Positions 1-9,675 of a stretch of DNA of 64,000 nt are shown piece after piece (position 1 is the first letter of the stretch; each line of letters opens with the position of its first letter). The notes beneath the pieces are model-generated. The model searched no databases. It saw nothing but the letters and a program-made list of their open reading frames with translations, and was not told the origin of the DNA. The translations under genes were made by a program, and so were the position numbers. Source of the stretch: Ectobius pallidus (taxonomy: Eukaryota > Arthropoda > Insecta > Blattodea > Ectobiidae). The stretch lies in NCBI GenBank assembly GCA_964059195.1, contig CAXKWD010000006.1, positions 10,408,530 through 10,472,529 of the forward strand. The letters run 5' to 3'.

Positions 1-52
1 GAATCGAACCCGGGCCGCCGGAGTGGAAGGCAGGCGTGCTACCGACTCACCC
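1..52 (-). repeat. tRNA-like SINE head, cut by window edge
   Basis: On the minus strand this reads as a tRNA-like body: a D-arm/A-box region (GAGTCGGTAGC), an anticodon-arm region containing CTTCCA as in glycine tRNA, and a B box in CCGGGTTCGATTC. The window starts inside the T arm, so neither acceptor stem nor tail can be checked. The resemblance to tRNA-Gly is an inference from the anticodon arm. It may be a SINE head or a truncated tRNA gene. Confidence 0.5.
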
Positions 53-53
53 A

Positions 54-339
54 ATTATATTATTAATATTCTCAAAGAAATATATTTTTATGTTTCACGT
101 TATACGAGTAGATCTTATAAATTGCAAAAGCAAACACTGACTCCCATAATAATTCTCCTCTTTATAATATTCTCCGCCTATATAATCAATTGCACAAAAT
201 GGGCAATATAGAAATATTTAATACTATTTATAGATACTATTTATAGATACTATTTATATATTTAATATTATTTATAGAATATTGTAAGAGGTTTAAAAAT
301 ATCGGTGATAAAAAATTTGAAAACTTTAAAACAGTATTA
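54..339. repeat. Interspersed repeat H, copy 1 (left part)
   Basis: AT-rich repeat. The stretch from about 107 (AGATCTTATAAATTGC) through CAATTGCACAAAATGGGC near 190 reappears at 4893-4970 and 5227-5273. The stretch before 339 (AATTTGAAAACTTTAAAA) reappears near 6155. The copy resumes at 3829 after the transposon at 340-3828. The short ORF that starts near 23 is only an open stretch of this repeat. No coding function is seen. Confidence 0.6.
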
Positions 340-3300
340 TAGTCCAGTAGCGTAAAACCAAAAAATTAGACGAATCGGAAATAATTGCTACAAAAGGTTT
401 TATTGTTTTAATGGCTTCATTTGTTTCCCAATATGACTATCCTAGGTTTTCCCCCTCGGCGGAGTTGTGCATAAGTGGTGGGGGGTAAAAATGTGACCCC
501 CAAAGGGGTAGTTTTGCGGTTTTACGGTTTTATCTCGTAAAGGACTCACGATATCAAAACCATAGTGGTATTAAAAGTTGTAGGGCATTAAATTCTGCAT
601 TGAATGAGACTAGACACATATTTTTTGGACAACCCGTTCCCACAATACTGCTCATCAAAGTTGGACTAAGTTTACATATTTATGACAAATTTTCGTTTTA
701 AGTTCTGCTTTTTGGTAATATCATCTAACTTAACCCATCTATCAATAAAGTGGTCCATACAAAAGTAATAAAGGAATAAATTCTGCGTTCGATAAGATTA
801 AAAGTGAATTTCTTGGACCACTCGTTTCCGTAAAGTTCTACATTTAGTCCAGTAGTGTAAAACCAAAAAATTAGACGAATCGGAAATAATTGCTTCAAAA
901 GGTTTTATTGTTTTAATGGTTTCATTTGTTGCCCAATATGACTATCCTAGGTTGCCCCCCCCCCCGCGGAGTTGTGCTTAAGTGGTGGGGGTAAAAATGT
1001 GACCCCAAAAGGGGTAGTTTTGCGGTTTTACTGTTATATCTCGTAAAAGACTCACGATATTGAAAATATGGCCCTATTAAAAGTTGTAGGGCATTAAATT
1101 CTGCATTGAATGATACTAAACACATATTTTTGGACAACCCATTCCCATACCACTGCTCATCAAAGTTGGACAAATTAGATCATTAAATCTGCTGAGCGCC
1201 TCCGCCGAAGCAAAAGACATACTACTCCTGAGGTCATCTTTACCGAGTTATTGGTGGTGACCATGACTCAGGAGCAATTCCTTTCCAATGACTGAAATAA
1301 AGCACGTCTTATTAGCTTGCTTACTGAAAGACTTGAAGGTGAATGCTTCTCAGTCAAGCAAGCTGATGAAGACGCAGACCACCTGATTGTTGCCACGGCT
1401 CTTGAGGTATCACAGGACACAGGAGCATGAGAAGGTTGTGGTAGTTGGTGAAGATACAGACCTCCTCATCATCCTAAATGCCCTTGCCACACCATCAGCA
1501 AACATATTTCTCAAAACCTGGAAGAGGAACGACCCCAACAAAAGTATTTGGTCCCATAAGCTTCGAACTGGCAGACAACATCAGAAGGCCACTCATACTT
1601 ATCCACGCCATACGTGGATGTGACACAACTTCGGCACTCTTCAGGCAGGGCAAGAAGAAGGTGGTCAAGCTGCTGGTCGAAAATATATGTCTTCTCGAAG
1701 AAATCAAACCTTTCTTCGAACATGACACTCAAGCTGAAGCTATTGCCGAAGCTGGCCTACAATTTTTAACAACCTTCTACGGAGGTAGGGCAAGAGATAC
1801 TTTAGATAAATTGCGATTTGACCTATTTTCCAAAGCCCTCGTGAAATCCAAATTTAACCTGGCATCCCTACCACCAATATCCGAAGCAGCCCGCCAACAT
1901 TGCTTGAGAACTTACCTACAAGTACAAATGTGGTTAGGACACCAGATGGATCCGCTCCTCTGGGGATGGCAGGCTTCAAAGTTTGGACTTGACCCCGTCC
2001 CTACCTCCAAGGAACCAGCTCCACAATCTCTTCTCTCCACAATTTTCTGCAAGTGCAACAAGGGGTGTGCACGTGGTTGTGGGTGTCGGAAGGCTGGAAT
2101 CAATTGCTCATCGATTTGTGCCAACTGCAAGGGGAACTCCTGCACTAACTCCCTCCAACCAGATGCAACTGATGAACCAGATGTTGACGAGACCTGGACT
2201 GCATATATGGGGCGACGACAATTACAGACTTTTCCGAGTCTAGTGATGTGGTGACGGACTCCTTATCGGAAATTACAGACATTTTGAGGAGGCGAGTGGC
2301 CCAACGACAATGAAACGTTGACGTCTGTAAAATTTGTGTATCTACCATTTTTCCCCTTTTCATCTTCATACTTTTAACTACAATTTTTGTTATCAAATAA
2401 AATCATCACTAATTGATTTGAGAATTCTGTTTCTTTTCTACAATTTTCATATTTTATATATTTACTAAGCATAAGACTAGTACAATGGAGTGCTATAGTA
2501 CTATGTTTACACATCTCTATTACCGTATTAAAAGAATTAGAAAATTCTTGCCCAATTTGCTTAATTTTTTTTTTAAACGAATGGTATTCAAGCACAGATG
2601 TTATCGGGCATTGGAAATCACCAAACTACCACCATCTTCGAGATACAGAAATTCTGTAACTTTGAGAGGCGATATCTCAGGCAGCCAGTGATAAGCTAAG
2701 AACACTTACCAGAAACAGCTCTTTAACATGCCGAACTGATCACTCAAATCAGTTGAGTGAGAGGAAAGTTATGCGCGGACAATCAAATTTGACAAAACTG
2801 AAAAGAAAAAAAAAGAGAGTTTTTTAATAATAACAAACAAAAAAAATTGTGTTGGGGGTGCAAGAATTTCTTCTTCTTTTCTTAATTTTTTTAGAGATAT
2901 TTTTAGTTAGCAAAAAAAGTGATGGGAGCTAGACATTTTCTTCTTCTTCTTTCAGAAGTGTTGAAGAGCAGCACGGGCACACAAGTTTTTCAGAAATATG
3001 TAAAATTTGTCCAAATTTGATGAGCAGTAGTATGAGAATGGGTTGTCCAAAAATTAGTGTTTAGTATAATTCAATGCAGAATTTAATGTCCTACAACTTT
3101 TAATAGGTCCATGTTTTCGATATCGTGAGTCCTTTACGCGATATAACCGTAAAAACGAAAAACTACCCCTTTTGGGGTCACATTTTTACCCCAACCACTT
3201 AAGCACAACTCCGCCGAGGGGGAAAACCTAGGATAGTCATATTGGGCAACAAATGAAGCCATTAAAACAATAACACCTTTTGTAGCAATTATTTCCGATT

Positions 3301-3828
3301 CGTCTAATTTTTTTGTTTTACACTACTGGACTAAATGTAGAACTTTACGGAAACGGGTGGTCCAAGAAATTCACTTTTAATCTCATCGAACGCAAAATTT
3401 ATTCCTTTATTACTTTTGTATGGATCACTTTATTGATAGATGGGTTAAGTTAGATGATATTACCAAAAAGCAGAACATAAAACGAAAATTTTTCATAAAT
3501 ATGTAAAATTTGTCCAACTTTGATGAGCAGTATTATGGGAATGGGTTGTCCAAAAAATATGCGTTTAGTCTCATTCAATGCAGAATGTAATGCCCTACAA
3601 CTTTTAATACCACCATGTTTTCGATATCGTGAGTACTTTACGAGATATAACCGTAAAACCGCAAAACTACCCCTTTGGGGGCCCCATTTTTACCCCCCAC
3701 CACTTATGCACAACTCCGCCGAGGGGGAAAACCTAGGATAGTCATATTGGGCAACAAATGAAGTCATTAAAACAATAAAACCTTTTGTAGCAATTATTTC
3801 CGATTTGGATTTTAATTCTACTGGACTA
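340..3828 (+). mobile_element. DNA transposon with ~830-bp TIRs, TSD TTA, decayed PIN/Cys-rich protein
   Basis: The ends read TAGTCCAGTAG and CTACTGGACTA and are flanked by TTA at 337-339 and 3829-3831. The terminal inverted repeats are very long (about 340-1175 and 3004-3828). Each arm has the same internal layout: a ~330-bp block, a ~175-bp spacer, then a second copy of the ~330-bp block that again begins with the terminal motif (at 841 on the left, ending at 3331 on the right). Between the arms lies one broken coding region on the plus strand, and 2255-3003 is non-coding. The insertion interrupts repeat H, and the H copy at 6150-6200 looks like an unoccupied site. The superfamily is not identified: the 3-bp TTA duplication would suit PIF/Harbinger or CMC groups, but the ends match neither clearly. 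Confidence 0.75.
1191..2254 (+). pseudogene. Decayed PIN/FEN-like nuclease-fold protein with C-terminal Cys-rich (CXC-like) domain
   Basis: Reading three frames in turn gives one protein. 1191-1430 contains EDADHLIVATAL and has a TGA at 1293-1295. From about 1420 the frame gives VVVVGEDTDLLIIL. From about 1500 to 2254 it gives ...LIHAIRGCDTTSALFRQGKKK..., a WLGH/WGW segment, then CKCNKGCARGCGCRKAG...CSSICANC. The spaced acidic pairs (EDAD, EDTD) followed by GCDTTS recall PIN/FEN-type folds, and the cysteine cluster resembles CXC (tesmin-like) zinc-binding segments. I recall similar uncharacterised multi-copy proteins in arthropods and cnidarians, which fits a transposon gene. At least two frameshifts and one stop make this copy dead. 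Role inferred: transposition protein of the surrounding element. Confidence 0.6.
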
Positions 3829-4010
3829 TTAATGAAAAAGCAATAGTTAAAATATGCTCTAAGCAGTGTAGGAATGATTGAGAAGGAAATTCTGAGTTTA
3901 ACTTACCAATTAGCACCGGGCCTGTTTTCATAGTGTGTCAGGCAGCTTCTGAAACAAGCAATACCCTGAAATTAAACAAACATCATATCAGCATAATAAA
4001 TACAATAATA
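3829..4010. repeat. Repeat H, copy 1 (right part), then unassigned AT-rich sequence
   Basis: The first ~40 bases (through TTAAAATATGCTCT) continue repeat H after the transposon and match 6165-6200. Beyond about 3870 nothing recognisable is seen up to the Helitron start near 4012. Confidence 0.4.
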
Positions 4011-4011
4011 A

Positions 4012-4370
4012 TCTCTCTCTATATATAAGAGGCTTTGTCCTGACTGACTGACTGACTGAATGAATGAATGAATGACTGACTGACTGACAGACAGAGAATC
4101 AACGTACAGCCTAAACTATAACAGGTAGAGACTTGGAATTTTGACAGTACCTTCGTTTCATAATGTAGGTGCTCACTAAGAAAGGATTTTGAAAAATTCT
4201 GATTTTAAATGCCAAAAATTAAATGTTTTTGAGAATACTTAACCCCTTTTTACACAGAATTATCAAAACAAATTCACACAACATATTGTTGCCAGTTGTA
4301 TCAGATGGGTTTGGATTAAATGAAATGAATGTTCGACAAATTAGAGAAGGTATCATTATAATTCACGTTA
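4012..4370 (+). mobile_element. Helitron A, 5' portion
   Basis: Begins after an A with TCTCTCTATATATAAGAGGC, a typical Helitron 5' end (TC...), then a (TGAC)n/(TGAA)n tract at about 4039-4090 and GAGAATCAACGTACAGCC. The next ~250 bases match, inverted, the 5' part of Helitron C (5750-6117). No Rep/helicase coding is present, so it is non-autonomous. It is interrupted at 4370 by Helitron B. Its own 3' end was not found, and the sequence after B merges into repeat H. Confidence 0.65.
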
Positions 4371-4892
4371 TCTATATTAATAAAAGGAATTGTCTATCTG
4401 TCCTCGATGCCCAGCGAATTCTACTGAACGCAGAGATCTGAAATTTTAAACATAGGTGGGCTGAAGGGTTGGAAAATGCACCTCGAAGCCGGAATTTTAA
4501 TTTTAGCTTTTGTTCGTGAGTTATGAGTGAATAACGGGCAAAAAACGTGCATATTTTGCATTTTCGAAACATAAGTTTTCAGTTATACATTTCAATGTCA
4601 AATCAATTACAGTTGGCTTTGGCTATTTTTGTCATACCTTGAAAATAAAACTTTCGCGATCGCTTGAATGTTGTAAGCCCTAAATATGGTCAAACGTTGT
4701 TTTATTTGGACGAATCTCACTATACAGAGGTTTTCTGGGCCAAGAAACTCGAATCTGAGGTAGCTTTTACTAGACGATGCTATCTAATCGTGGTATGTAG
4801 TCCACGTTATTTAGGTGTTAATAAATATAATGATTTTACTATTATGCTCTTAATTTTTAATTTTTGAATTAATTATCGCGGGCACATGCTAG
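4371..4892 (+). mobile_element. Helitron B (non-autonomous, 522 bp), nested
   Basis: 5' end TCTATATTAATAAAAGG is preceded by A. The 3' end GGCACATGCTAG is followed by T, giving the A|T insertion site and CTRR terminus expected of Helitrons. The segment before the end (TTAATAAATATAATG... AATTAATTATCG) matches the Helitron 3' end at about 63260-63375, which still carries the GTGGGCGAAGCCAC hairpin that is degraded here. No protein coding is seen. The flanks match the continuous stretch CACGTTATACGAG...TAGATC near 98-115, although a few bases of that stretch are missing here. Confidence 0.7.
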
Positions 4893-4974
4893 TAGATCTT
4901 ATAAATTGCATAATATTTTTTTTTCATTCCAAAAGCAAACACTGACTCCCTTAATAATTTTCCTCTTTATAATT
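4893..4974. repeat. Repeat H, copy 2 (first part)
   Basis: Matches 110-170 of copy 1 (AGATCTTATAAATTGC, then AAAAGCAAACACTGACTCCC). Repeat H copy 2 continues at 5223-5273 and 6118-6200, interrupted by a MITE and by Helitron C. Confidence 0.6.
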
Positions 4975-5222
4975 GAAGAGTGTAACCCAAATACCTGCTA
5001 AGTGCCAAAAAGTTGTTTAGGAGTTAAAGTAAAAATTGTATTCCTCAATGCATGAGGGACATAGCAGAGCTTCCATCTTGTGATCAATGTTTGAACTAAA
5101 CTAAATACTGTGGCACATAGCCGTGTCTTGGGTCAATTGGCAATGACATATAGATGGGTTTTGATGCAAAAACTCATTTTTTACAAAAATGGCACTTAGC
5201 AGCTATTTGGGTTACACGCTTC
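4975..5222. mobile_element. 248-bp MITE, ~32-bp TIR, TSD AATT
   Basis: Left end GAAGAGTGTAACCCAAATA and right end TATTTGGGTTACACGCTTC are inverted, and the match continues inward through TGCTAAGTGCC/GGCACTTAGCA. AATT lies directly outside both ends (4971-4974, 5223-5226). The homologous stretch near 160-185 of repeat H lacks it, supporting a clean insertion. No coding capacity. Superfamily not assigned. Confidence 0.75.
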
Positions 5223-5273
5223 AATTTGCTTGGTCTATACAATCAATTGCACAAAATGGGCAATATAGAAAAA

Positions 5274-6117
5274 CTAGCTTAAAAGACCCGGCGTCGCCCG
5301 GGTTGTAATTGGAAATGAACTTATGAAGGACTTTCGTTTTTTAAATTCTAGGTCCTTATATAGGTATTTATAATCTGAAATAGGAAGAACGACTTATTAC
5401 ACTAAAACTATTCCCTCAGAAAACGCTTGATATAGTTTTTTTATGGCTCATAGAGGATGTAGAATTCTGCATCGCATCGCTTGTACACAGCAAGCCTGGT
5501 AGGGGTTCATATAAGAAAAAACAGAAATTCCTGTAACATAAAATTGTAATACCGAGGCGGAAAATTTTATTTCTCCCTCTCATGTTACCATAAAACTGTT
5601 TTGGGGATGAAATTAAACAGAAAGCAATATCACTTTCATACTTCTCTCTTCAAAAACCTGCGATATAATAATATACCATATTACCATACCTCGTATTGTT
5701 TTCTCTACGTCCAAGGTAGAGAAAAGTTATGTGACTGCATTATTTTCGTGGATTACATTCTTTAATATTTATTTATAACATGAATTATAAATTGATACCT
5801 TCTCTTATTTGTCAAACTTGCATTTTTTTCTTTCCAAAGCCATCTGATACATTAGCAACAATATGTTCTGTGATTGGGATTTTATAATTCTGTGTAAAAA
5901 GGGATTAATTTTTCTCAAAAAACATTTAATTTTTGGCATTTAAAATCAAAATTTTGTAAATTCCTTTCTTAGTGAGCACCTACATTATGAAACGAAGGTA
6001 CTGTCAAATTCCAAGTCTCTACCTGTTATAGTTTAGGCTGTACGTTGATTCTCTGTCAGTCAGTCAGTCAGTCAGTCATTCAGTCAGTCAGGACAAAGCC
6101 TCTTATATATATAGAGA
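5274..6117 (-). mobile_element. Helitron C (non-autonomous, 844 bp)
   Basis: On the minus strand it starts TCTCTATATATATAAGAGGC at 6117 and ends at 5274 with the hairpin CCCGGGCGACGCCGGG, then TCTTTTAAGCTAG and a flanking T, with A on the 5' side. These are the three Helitron hallmarks: TC start, subterminal hairpin and CTAG end at an A|T site. The 5' subterminal region has a (TGAC)n tract at 6056-6092. The 5' third is shared with Helitron A and the 3' region with Helitrons D and E. No Rep/helicase gene. It sits inside repeat H; copy 1 (around 205-220) lacks it. Confidence 0.8.
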
Positions 6118-6640
6118 TTTAATATTAACAATAAGCTGTTTAAAAGTATGTGTGATCAAAATTTGAAAACTTTAAAATAGTAATAATTAAAATATGTTCT
6201 ATGTCATTTTCTTTATTTGAATCTTTCTGATATATATCCAAAAAATATTATATTATTATTTATGATTTTGATATGTTCCCATGTGTAATTGTCATATTGT
6301 TTATGTTTCTTGTTTTTGTTACTTATAGTATTGGTTTCATTATTTTGAGTATTACTTTAAATATTTAATATTAGCATTGTAAATCTGGTGTATTAATATA
6401 AGCGAGAATATTGTAACTGGTCATTAGCCTGTTATATTCTTAGCACAATAAATAAATAAATAAAATCAGGTAAACTGACATAACGAAGTGCCAGTATGAT
6501 TTTGTTGAATCAATTAGGCCTATAATTGCAATTATGATGTGCATAAAATAAGTTTTTTAATCAGATTAAAATCGACCAGCGTCAGCAGAACTACAGATTT
6601 GTGATACCTTGACAATCGCGCATTCACATAAAATTATATA
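6118..6640. repeat. Repeat H copy 2 (last part) and unassigned AT-rich sequence
   Basis: 6118-6200 continues repeat H and represents the site occupied by the 3.5-kb transposon in copy 1. From about 6200 to 6460 the DNA is AT-rich without visible features, apart from AATAAATAAATAAATAAA near 6450. 6465-6560 is an inverted copy of the sequence at about 60405-60500 (GTAAACTGACATAACGAAGT...). Confidence 0.45.
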
Positions 6641-6649
6641 TATATAAAA

Positions 6650-6745
6650 TCCATTTCAAATCGGCCAGCTACGCGATTTGATCCAAGGTCCTCCAGAATA
6701 CGAATCCAAGACGTTACCATTCGGCCAACTCAGTCAATTTTACCA
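6650..6745 (-). repeat. Degenerate tRNA-like SINE head
   Basis: Read on the minus strand, this stretch (GTTACCATTCGGCCAACTCAG and CGGCCAGCTACGCGATTTGA on the plus strand) resembles the tRNA-like module at about 60320-60400, with a recognisable A-box region and a degenerate B box. It adjoins copies of the GTCC-type repeat, as its relatives at 19.3 and 60.4 kb do. Confidence 0.35.
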
Positions 6746-7019
6746 TGTAGTTTGATAAGCATATGTGAAGGAATAGTGTTATTTGTCAAATCTCAATGTA
6801 TTGCAAATTGAAATTCTTAAAATATATCAACATTTCACAAAATTCGTGGCATAGGCTATAACTCCGCTAATTATTTCATAGTAATGTACCTTCTGCATAT
6901 AACATGTATTCATGTAATACTCTATTTAAACTACACCAACGAAGTAAACAAACATCTGAATGCGCTGCAGACAAAGCCCTCAAATGATTAAAAATGCGGC
7001 ATTGTAGTACAGACATGAT

Positions 7020-7400
7020 TTTAAAAAAGTGTGACCATTAATTACTTGTTACTCTGTTACCGGTGAACCGATTTGGTCAAAAATAAATAGGATTCTTGCC
7101 ATGGACGTTATAAATTCGTATACCAAGTTTCATGAAAACCTGATAAAGCGTATTTGAGTTATGGCGCTTTTAAAATAGACACTAAATTGGGTTTTACTCC
7201 GGTACCGGTGAACCGATTTGGTCCAATATCAATAGGGTTCTTCCCATGGACATTATAAATGCATATACCAAGTTTCATTAAAATCCTATAAAGCGTATTT
7301 GAGTTATCGCGCGTACAGACACACGGACGGACGGACGGACTGACGGACGTACGGACAGACATTTTCCCGTCCCCCACACAATCTCATAAAGTACCATACT
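7020..7400 (-). repeat. GTCC-type interspersed repeat, 2-unit copy
   Basis: On the minus strand: AAGTGCCAGTATGGTACTTT, a (GTCC)n-like tract, then two ~150-bp units. Each unit has 'aactcaaatacgcttta', 'atgaaacttggtata', 'aatgtccatgg', 'aaatcggttcaccggtaccgg' (shown in part) and 'caattta'. The same layout occurs at 59690-60235 with three units, 60490-60695 with one and 19100-19250 as a short remnant. No coding. It resembles microsatellite-bearing mobile elements such as the dipteran mini-me class only in having an internal (GTCY)n tract. Membership in that class is not shown. Confidence 0.65.
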
Positions 7401-7457
7401 GGCACTTAATAAAATGGGAGAGGAATAACTACGAGTAAGGAAATAAAAATAAAAATG

Positions 7458-8031
7458 GCTTATACCCTTAGCAACCAGGGAAGGCGGTTGAGGCCAGGTA
7501 GATTCCTTCACCCGCATGGACCCTCACATTTACAAGGGCAGGATATTTAGGACCAACCGTAATTTCCTCCCCATGAATCACCTAGTCTACTTCAATCAAT
7601 CAATCTTAGATTTTTTTAATATGTCATTTTATCTTAAAATGTTTGTTATATATCAATTCTACACATAATTACAAGAAAAATGACACCAAACAATGTATAA
7701 TTTACTTTAATAGGAACATAGGACTTGAAAGCAGTTTTCTCGTAACTTTTATTTATGTATTTGTTAGAAATGTTCCTATTAAAGTAAATTATACATTGTT
7801 TGGTGTCATTTTTCTTGTAATTATGTGTAGAATTGATATGTAACAAACATTTTAAGATAAAATAACATATTAAAAAAATCTAAGATTGATTGATTGAAGT
7901 AGACTAGGTGACTCATGGGGAGGAAATTACGGTTGGTCCTAAATCTCCTGCCCTTGTAAATGTGAGGGTCCATGCGGGTGAAGGAATCTACCTGGCCTCA
8001 ACCGCCTTCCCTGGTTGCTAAGGGTATAAGC
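7458..8031. repeat. Near-perfect 574-bp palindrome (262-bp arms, 50-bp spacer)
   Basis: The left arm 7458-7719 (GCTTATACCCTTAGCAACC ... AGGAACAT) is repeated inverted at 7770-8031 (ATGTTCCT ... GGTTGCTAAGGGTATAAGC) with few differences. The arms are the same length. The spacer 7720-7769 is unique. The outer ~140 bases of each arm are GC-richer (CCTCAACCGCCTTCCCTGG) and the inner part AT-rich. The symmetry makes mirror-image ORFs on both strands, which I do not treat as genes. No TSD was found. Confidence 0.85.
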
Positions 8032-8569
8032 ATAATTACTTCAATATCAATCCAATTGCGAATATCGTTAGCAAGAAGTATAGGCTAACGACCTGTTTCA
8101 TCTCAAATGATGTTATTCAATATTTGAAAACAGAAGAAAGTGAAAAGAGTGTTTATTGTTTTCTTTCCTACTTGACTCGCAACAAAACAACGAGCTATTC
8201 CTAGTCGTCGTGTTTGTGTTATGTGTATGGATAGGCACATACAGTAGGACTTTCTAAAATTTCTGATCGAAATGTGAGGGAACATTTTTCACCTTCACAA
8301 GTTTTTCTCACTGATCAGCTGACCCGGTTGGTATATAAACCAGGCCAAGCTGAAAGAAGACGCCGGCCGTGTCTCTAGCCTCAGGGTCTATACAGAAAGG
8401 AAGAGCAGAGTCGCTATTTCCACCGTAAAATTTAACTGTTTCTCAAAACTGAGAGTACTAACCTTACATAACTTCAGTTTTATGTTTGTAGAGATGTTAA
8501 GCAATGCTAAGAGCATTCACCTCCTGTTTTAGAAATTCACTTCTAGTTTTTAAAGGCTACTTAGTTACA
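8032..8569. other. Unassigned spacer
   Basis: No coding or element match recognised. It contains a TATATAAA box (separate entry) followed by a moderately GC-rich ~90-bp stretch that differs from the surrounding AT-rich DNA. Confidence 0.3.
8332..8339 (+). promoter_or_regulatory. Candidate TATA box
   Basis: TATATAAA in the context GGTTGGTATATAAACCAGGC, preceded by CAGCTGACCC and followed about 30 bases later by GC-richer sequence (GACGCCGGCCGTGTCTC). The spacing would suit a Pol II start near 8365, but no downstream ORF is recognised. It could be the promoter of an unrecognised transcript or of an old element. Confidence 0.25.
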
Positions 8570-8667
8570 GCTTTTCTGCTTCATGGAGATATATGCATTC
8601 ATGAACCACAGATAATTACATGACATTACATGAGAGGATATTACAGGAGAAACATTCCTCTGACACT
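8570..8667 (-). repeat. tRNA-like repeat T, copy 1 (first half)
   Basis: Inverted relative to 9361-9450: shared segments include CAGAGGAA...TTTCTCCTGTAATATTCTC and the ATCTGTGGTT...TGAATGC block. The copy is split by the MITE at 8675-9188, and its tRNA-like head continues at 9189-9250. Confidence 0.55.
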
Positions 8668-8674
8668 GGGGTTT

Positions 8675-9188
8675 GGGGTCGTACCCTTTTGCGTCCCAAA
8701 GTGAGTGGTCGTTTCATCAAAACAACCCTCGTGCGTCCGGTGCAATTTGACGTAAACAACCCTCGTGCGTCCCGCCTTTCTTTTATAACACGATCTAGCA
8801 AAAAAGTAGCATGAAATTCGCCGTATTTCTCTCTCCGTATGATGAAGAAACTAGTGATTGGATATTAGAAGTGTGACGTCACCAGAGCACCTAGAATTCT
8901 GGGTAAACAGGTTCAAAACACGACAAACCTCGCGGGAGATGTAATGTGGCACATTTACGAAACGGGAGAATTAAGGATGCCCTACTAAATTAATATCACT
9001 GTTCATAACCTAACAGAACCTGTCACCAACACTATTATCACTAATCACAAATATTGTCTGTATTCCATGGGACGCATTTTGGTCATTGCTCTAGAGACAG
9101 CCGGGACGCAAATGGGTCATTGGATCTGAGGATCTATGGACGCAAAAGTTCTAGTTTAGTGGTTTTGGGACGCAAAAGTCCAGACCCC
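8675..9188. mobile_element. 514-bp MITE with TTTTGCGTCCCAAA ends, 7-bp TSD
   Basis: The ends are inverted: GGGGTCGTACCCTTTTGCGTCCCAAA (left, 26 nt as read at 8675-8700) mirrors the right end TTTTGGGACGCAAAAG...GACCCC. GGGGTTT directly flanks both ends (8668-8674, 9189-9195), and rejoining the flanks restores the tRNA-like B-box region seen intact in the neighbouring copies. The interior is non-coding and has further GACGCA motifs. A 7-bp duplication is unusual: hAT, P and Mutator groups make 7-9 bp, so the family stays open. Confidence 0.7.
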
Positions 9189-9255
9189 GGGGTTTGAACC
9201 CAGGACTTTTGGCTATCCGTGTCACTGCTCTACCATTAAGGACAATCAGTCACAG
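9189..9255 (-). repeat. tRNA-like repeat T, copy 1 (second half)
   Basis: Minus strand reads TGGTAGAGCAGTGACACGG...AGTCCTGGGTTCAAACC, the same A- and B-box layout as 9289-9361. It is separated from its other half by the MITE. Confidence 0.55.
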
Positions 9256-9288
9256 GAGAGAGGTTCCATCTGGCACTGTGAAGTGAAC

Positions 9289-9361
9289 TTTGGCTTAGCT
9301 CAGTTGGTAGAGCAGTGGCATGGATAGCCAAAAGTCCTGGGTTCAAATCCCAGTGTCAGAG
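9289..9361 (+). repeat. tRNA-like module T, copy 2
   Basis: TTAGCTCAGTTGGTAGAGC gives a D arm and A box, and CTGGG-TTCAAAT-CCCAG a perfect T arm with B box. The anticodon-like stem is TGGC/GCCA with loop ATGGATA. A TTTTT run (9365-9369) follows as a possible Pol III terminator. There are three copies within 1 kb, so it is more likely a tRNA-derived repeat than a functional tRNA. Confidence 0.6.
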
Positions 9362-9601
9362 GAATTTTTCTCCTGTAATATTCTCATATAATGTCCAACA
9401 GAGACAACAATCTGTGGTTCGTGAATGCTTATATATCCATCTTGAATGTTACTGTACAATACCAGTGGAAGCCCGGTCACAAAAATCACTAATTAATGTG
9501 CCTCACAGTACTGCATATAACATAACTTGTCTGTCAGTGAGGTAAAACATTAAGGGAAATCAGTCATAGGAGAGAAGTTCCATCTGGCGCTGTGAATTGA
9601 A

Positions 9602-9675
9602 CTCTGGCTTAGCTCTGTTGGTAGAGCAGTGGCATGGATAGCCAAAAGTCCTGGGTTCAAATCCCAGTGTCAGAG
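9602..9675 (+). repeat. tRNA-like module T, copy 3
   Basis: The acceptor stem CTCTGGC pairs with GTCAGAG (one G-U). The D arm has AGCTCTGTTGGTAGAGC, the T arm is CTGGG/CCCAG, and a T5 run sits at 9679-9683. The spacing between acceptor and D arm is one base long and the anticodon stem is weak. By position the anticodon would be GGA, but a serine tRNA should have a long variable arm, which is absent. Called tRNA-derived repeat; a decayed tRNA gene is the alternative. Confidence 0.6.

Noticed and set aside
7643..7846. Almost identical 66-codon ORFs on both strands
   Set aside because: Produced by the palindrome's symmetry; no domain or codon pattern.
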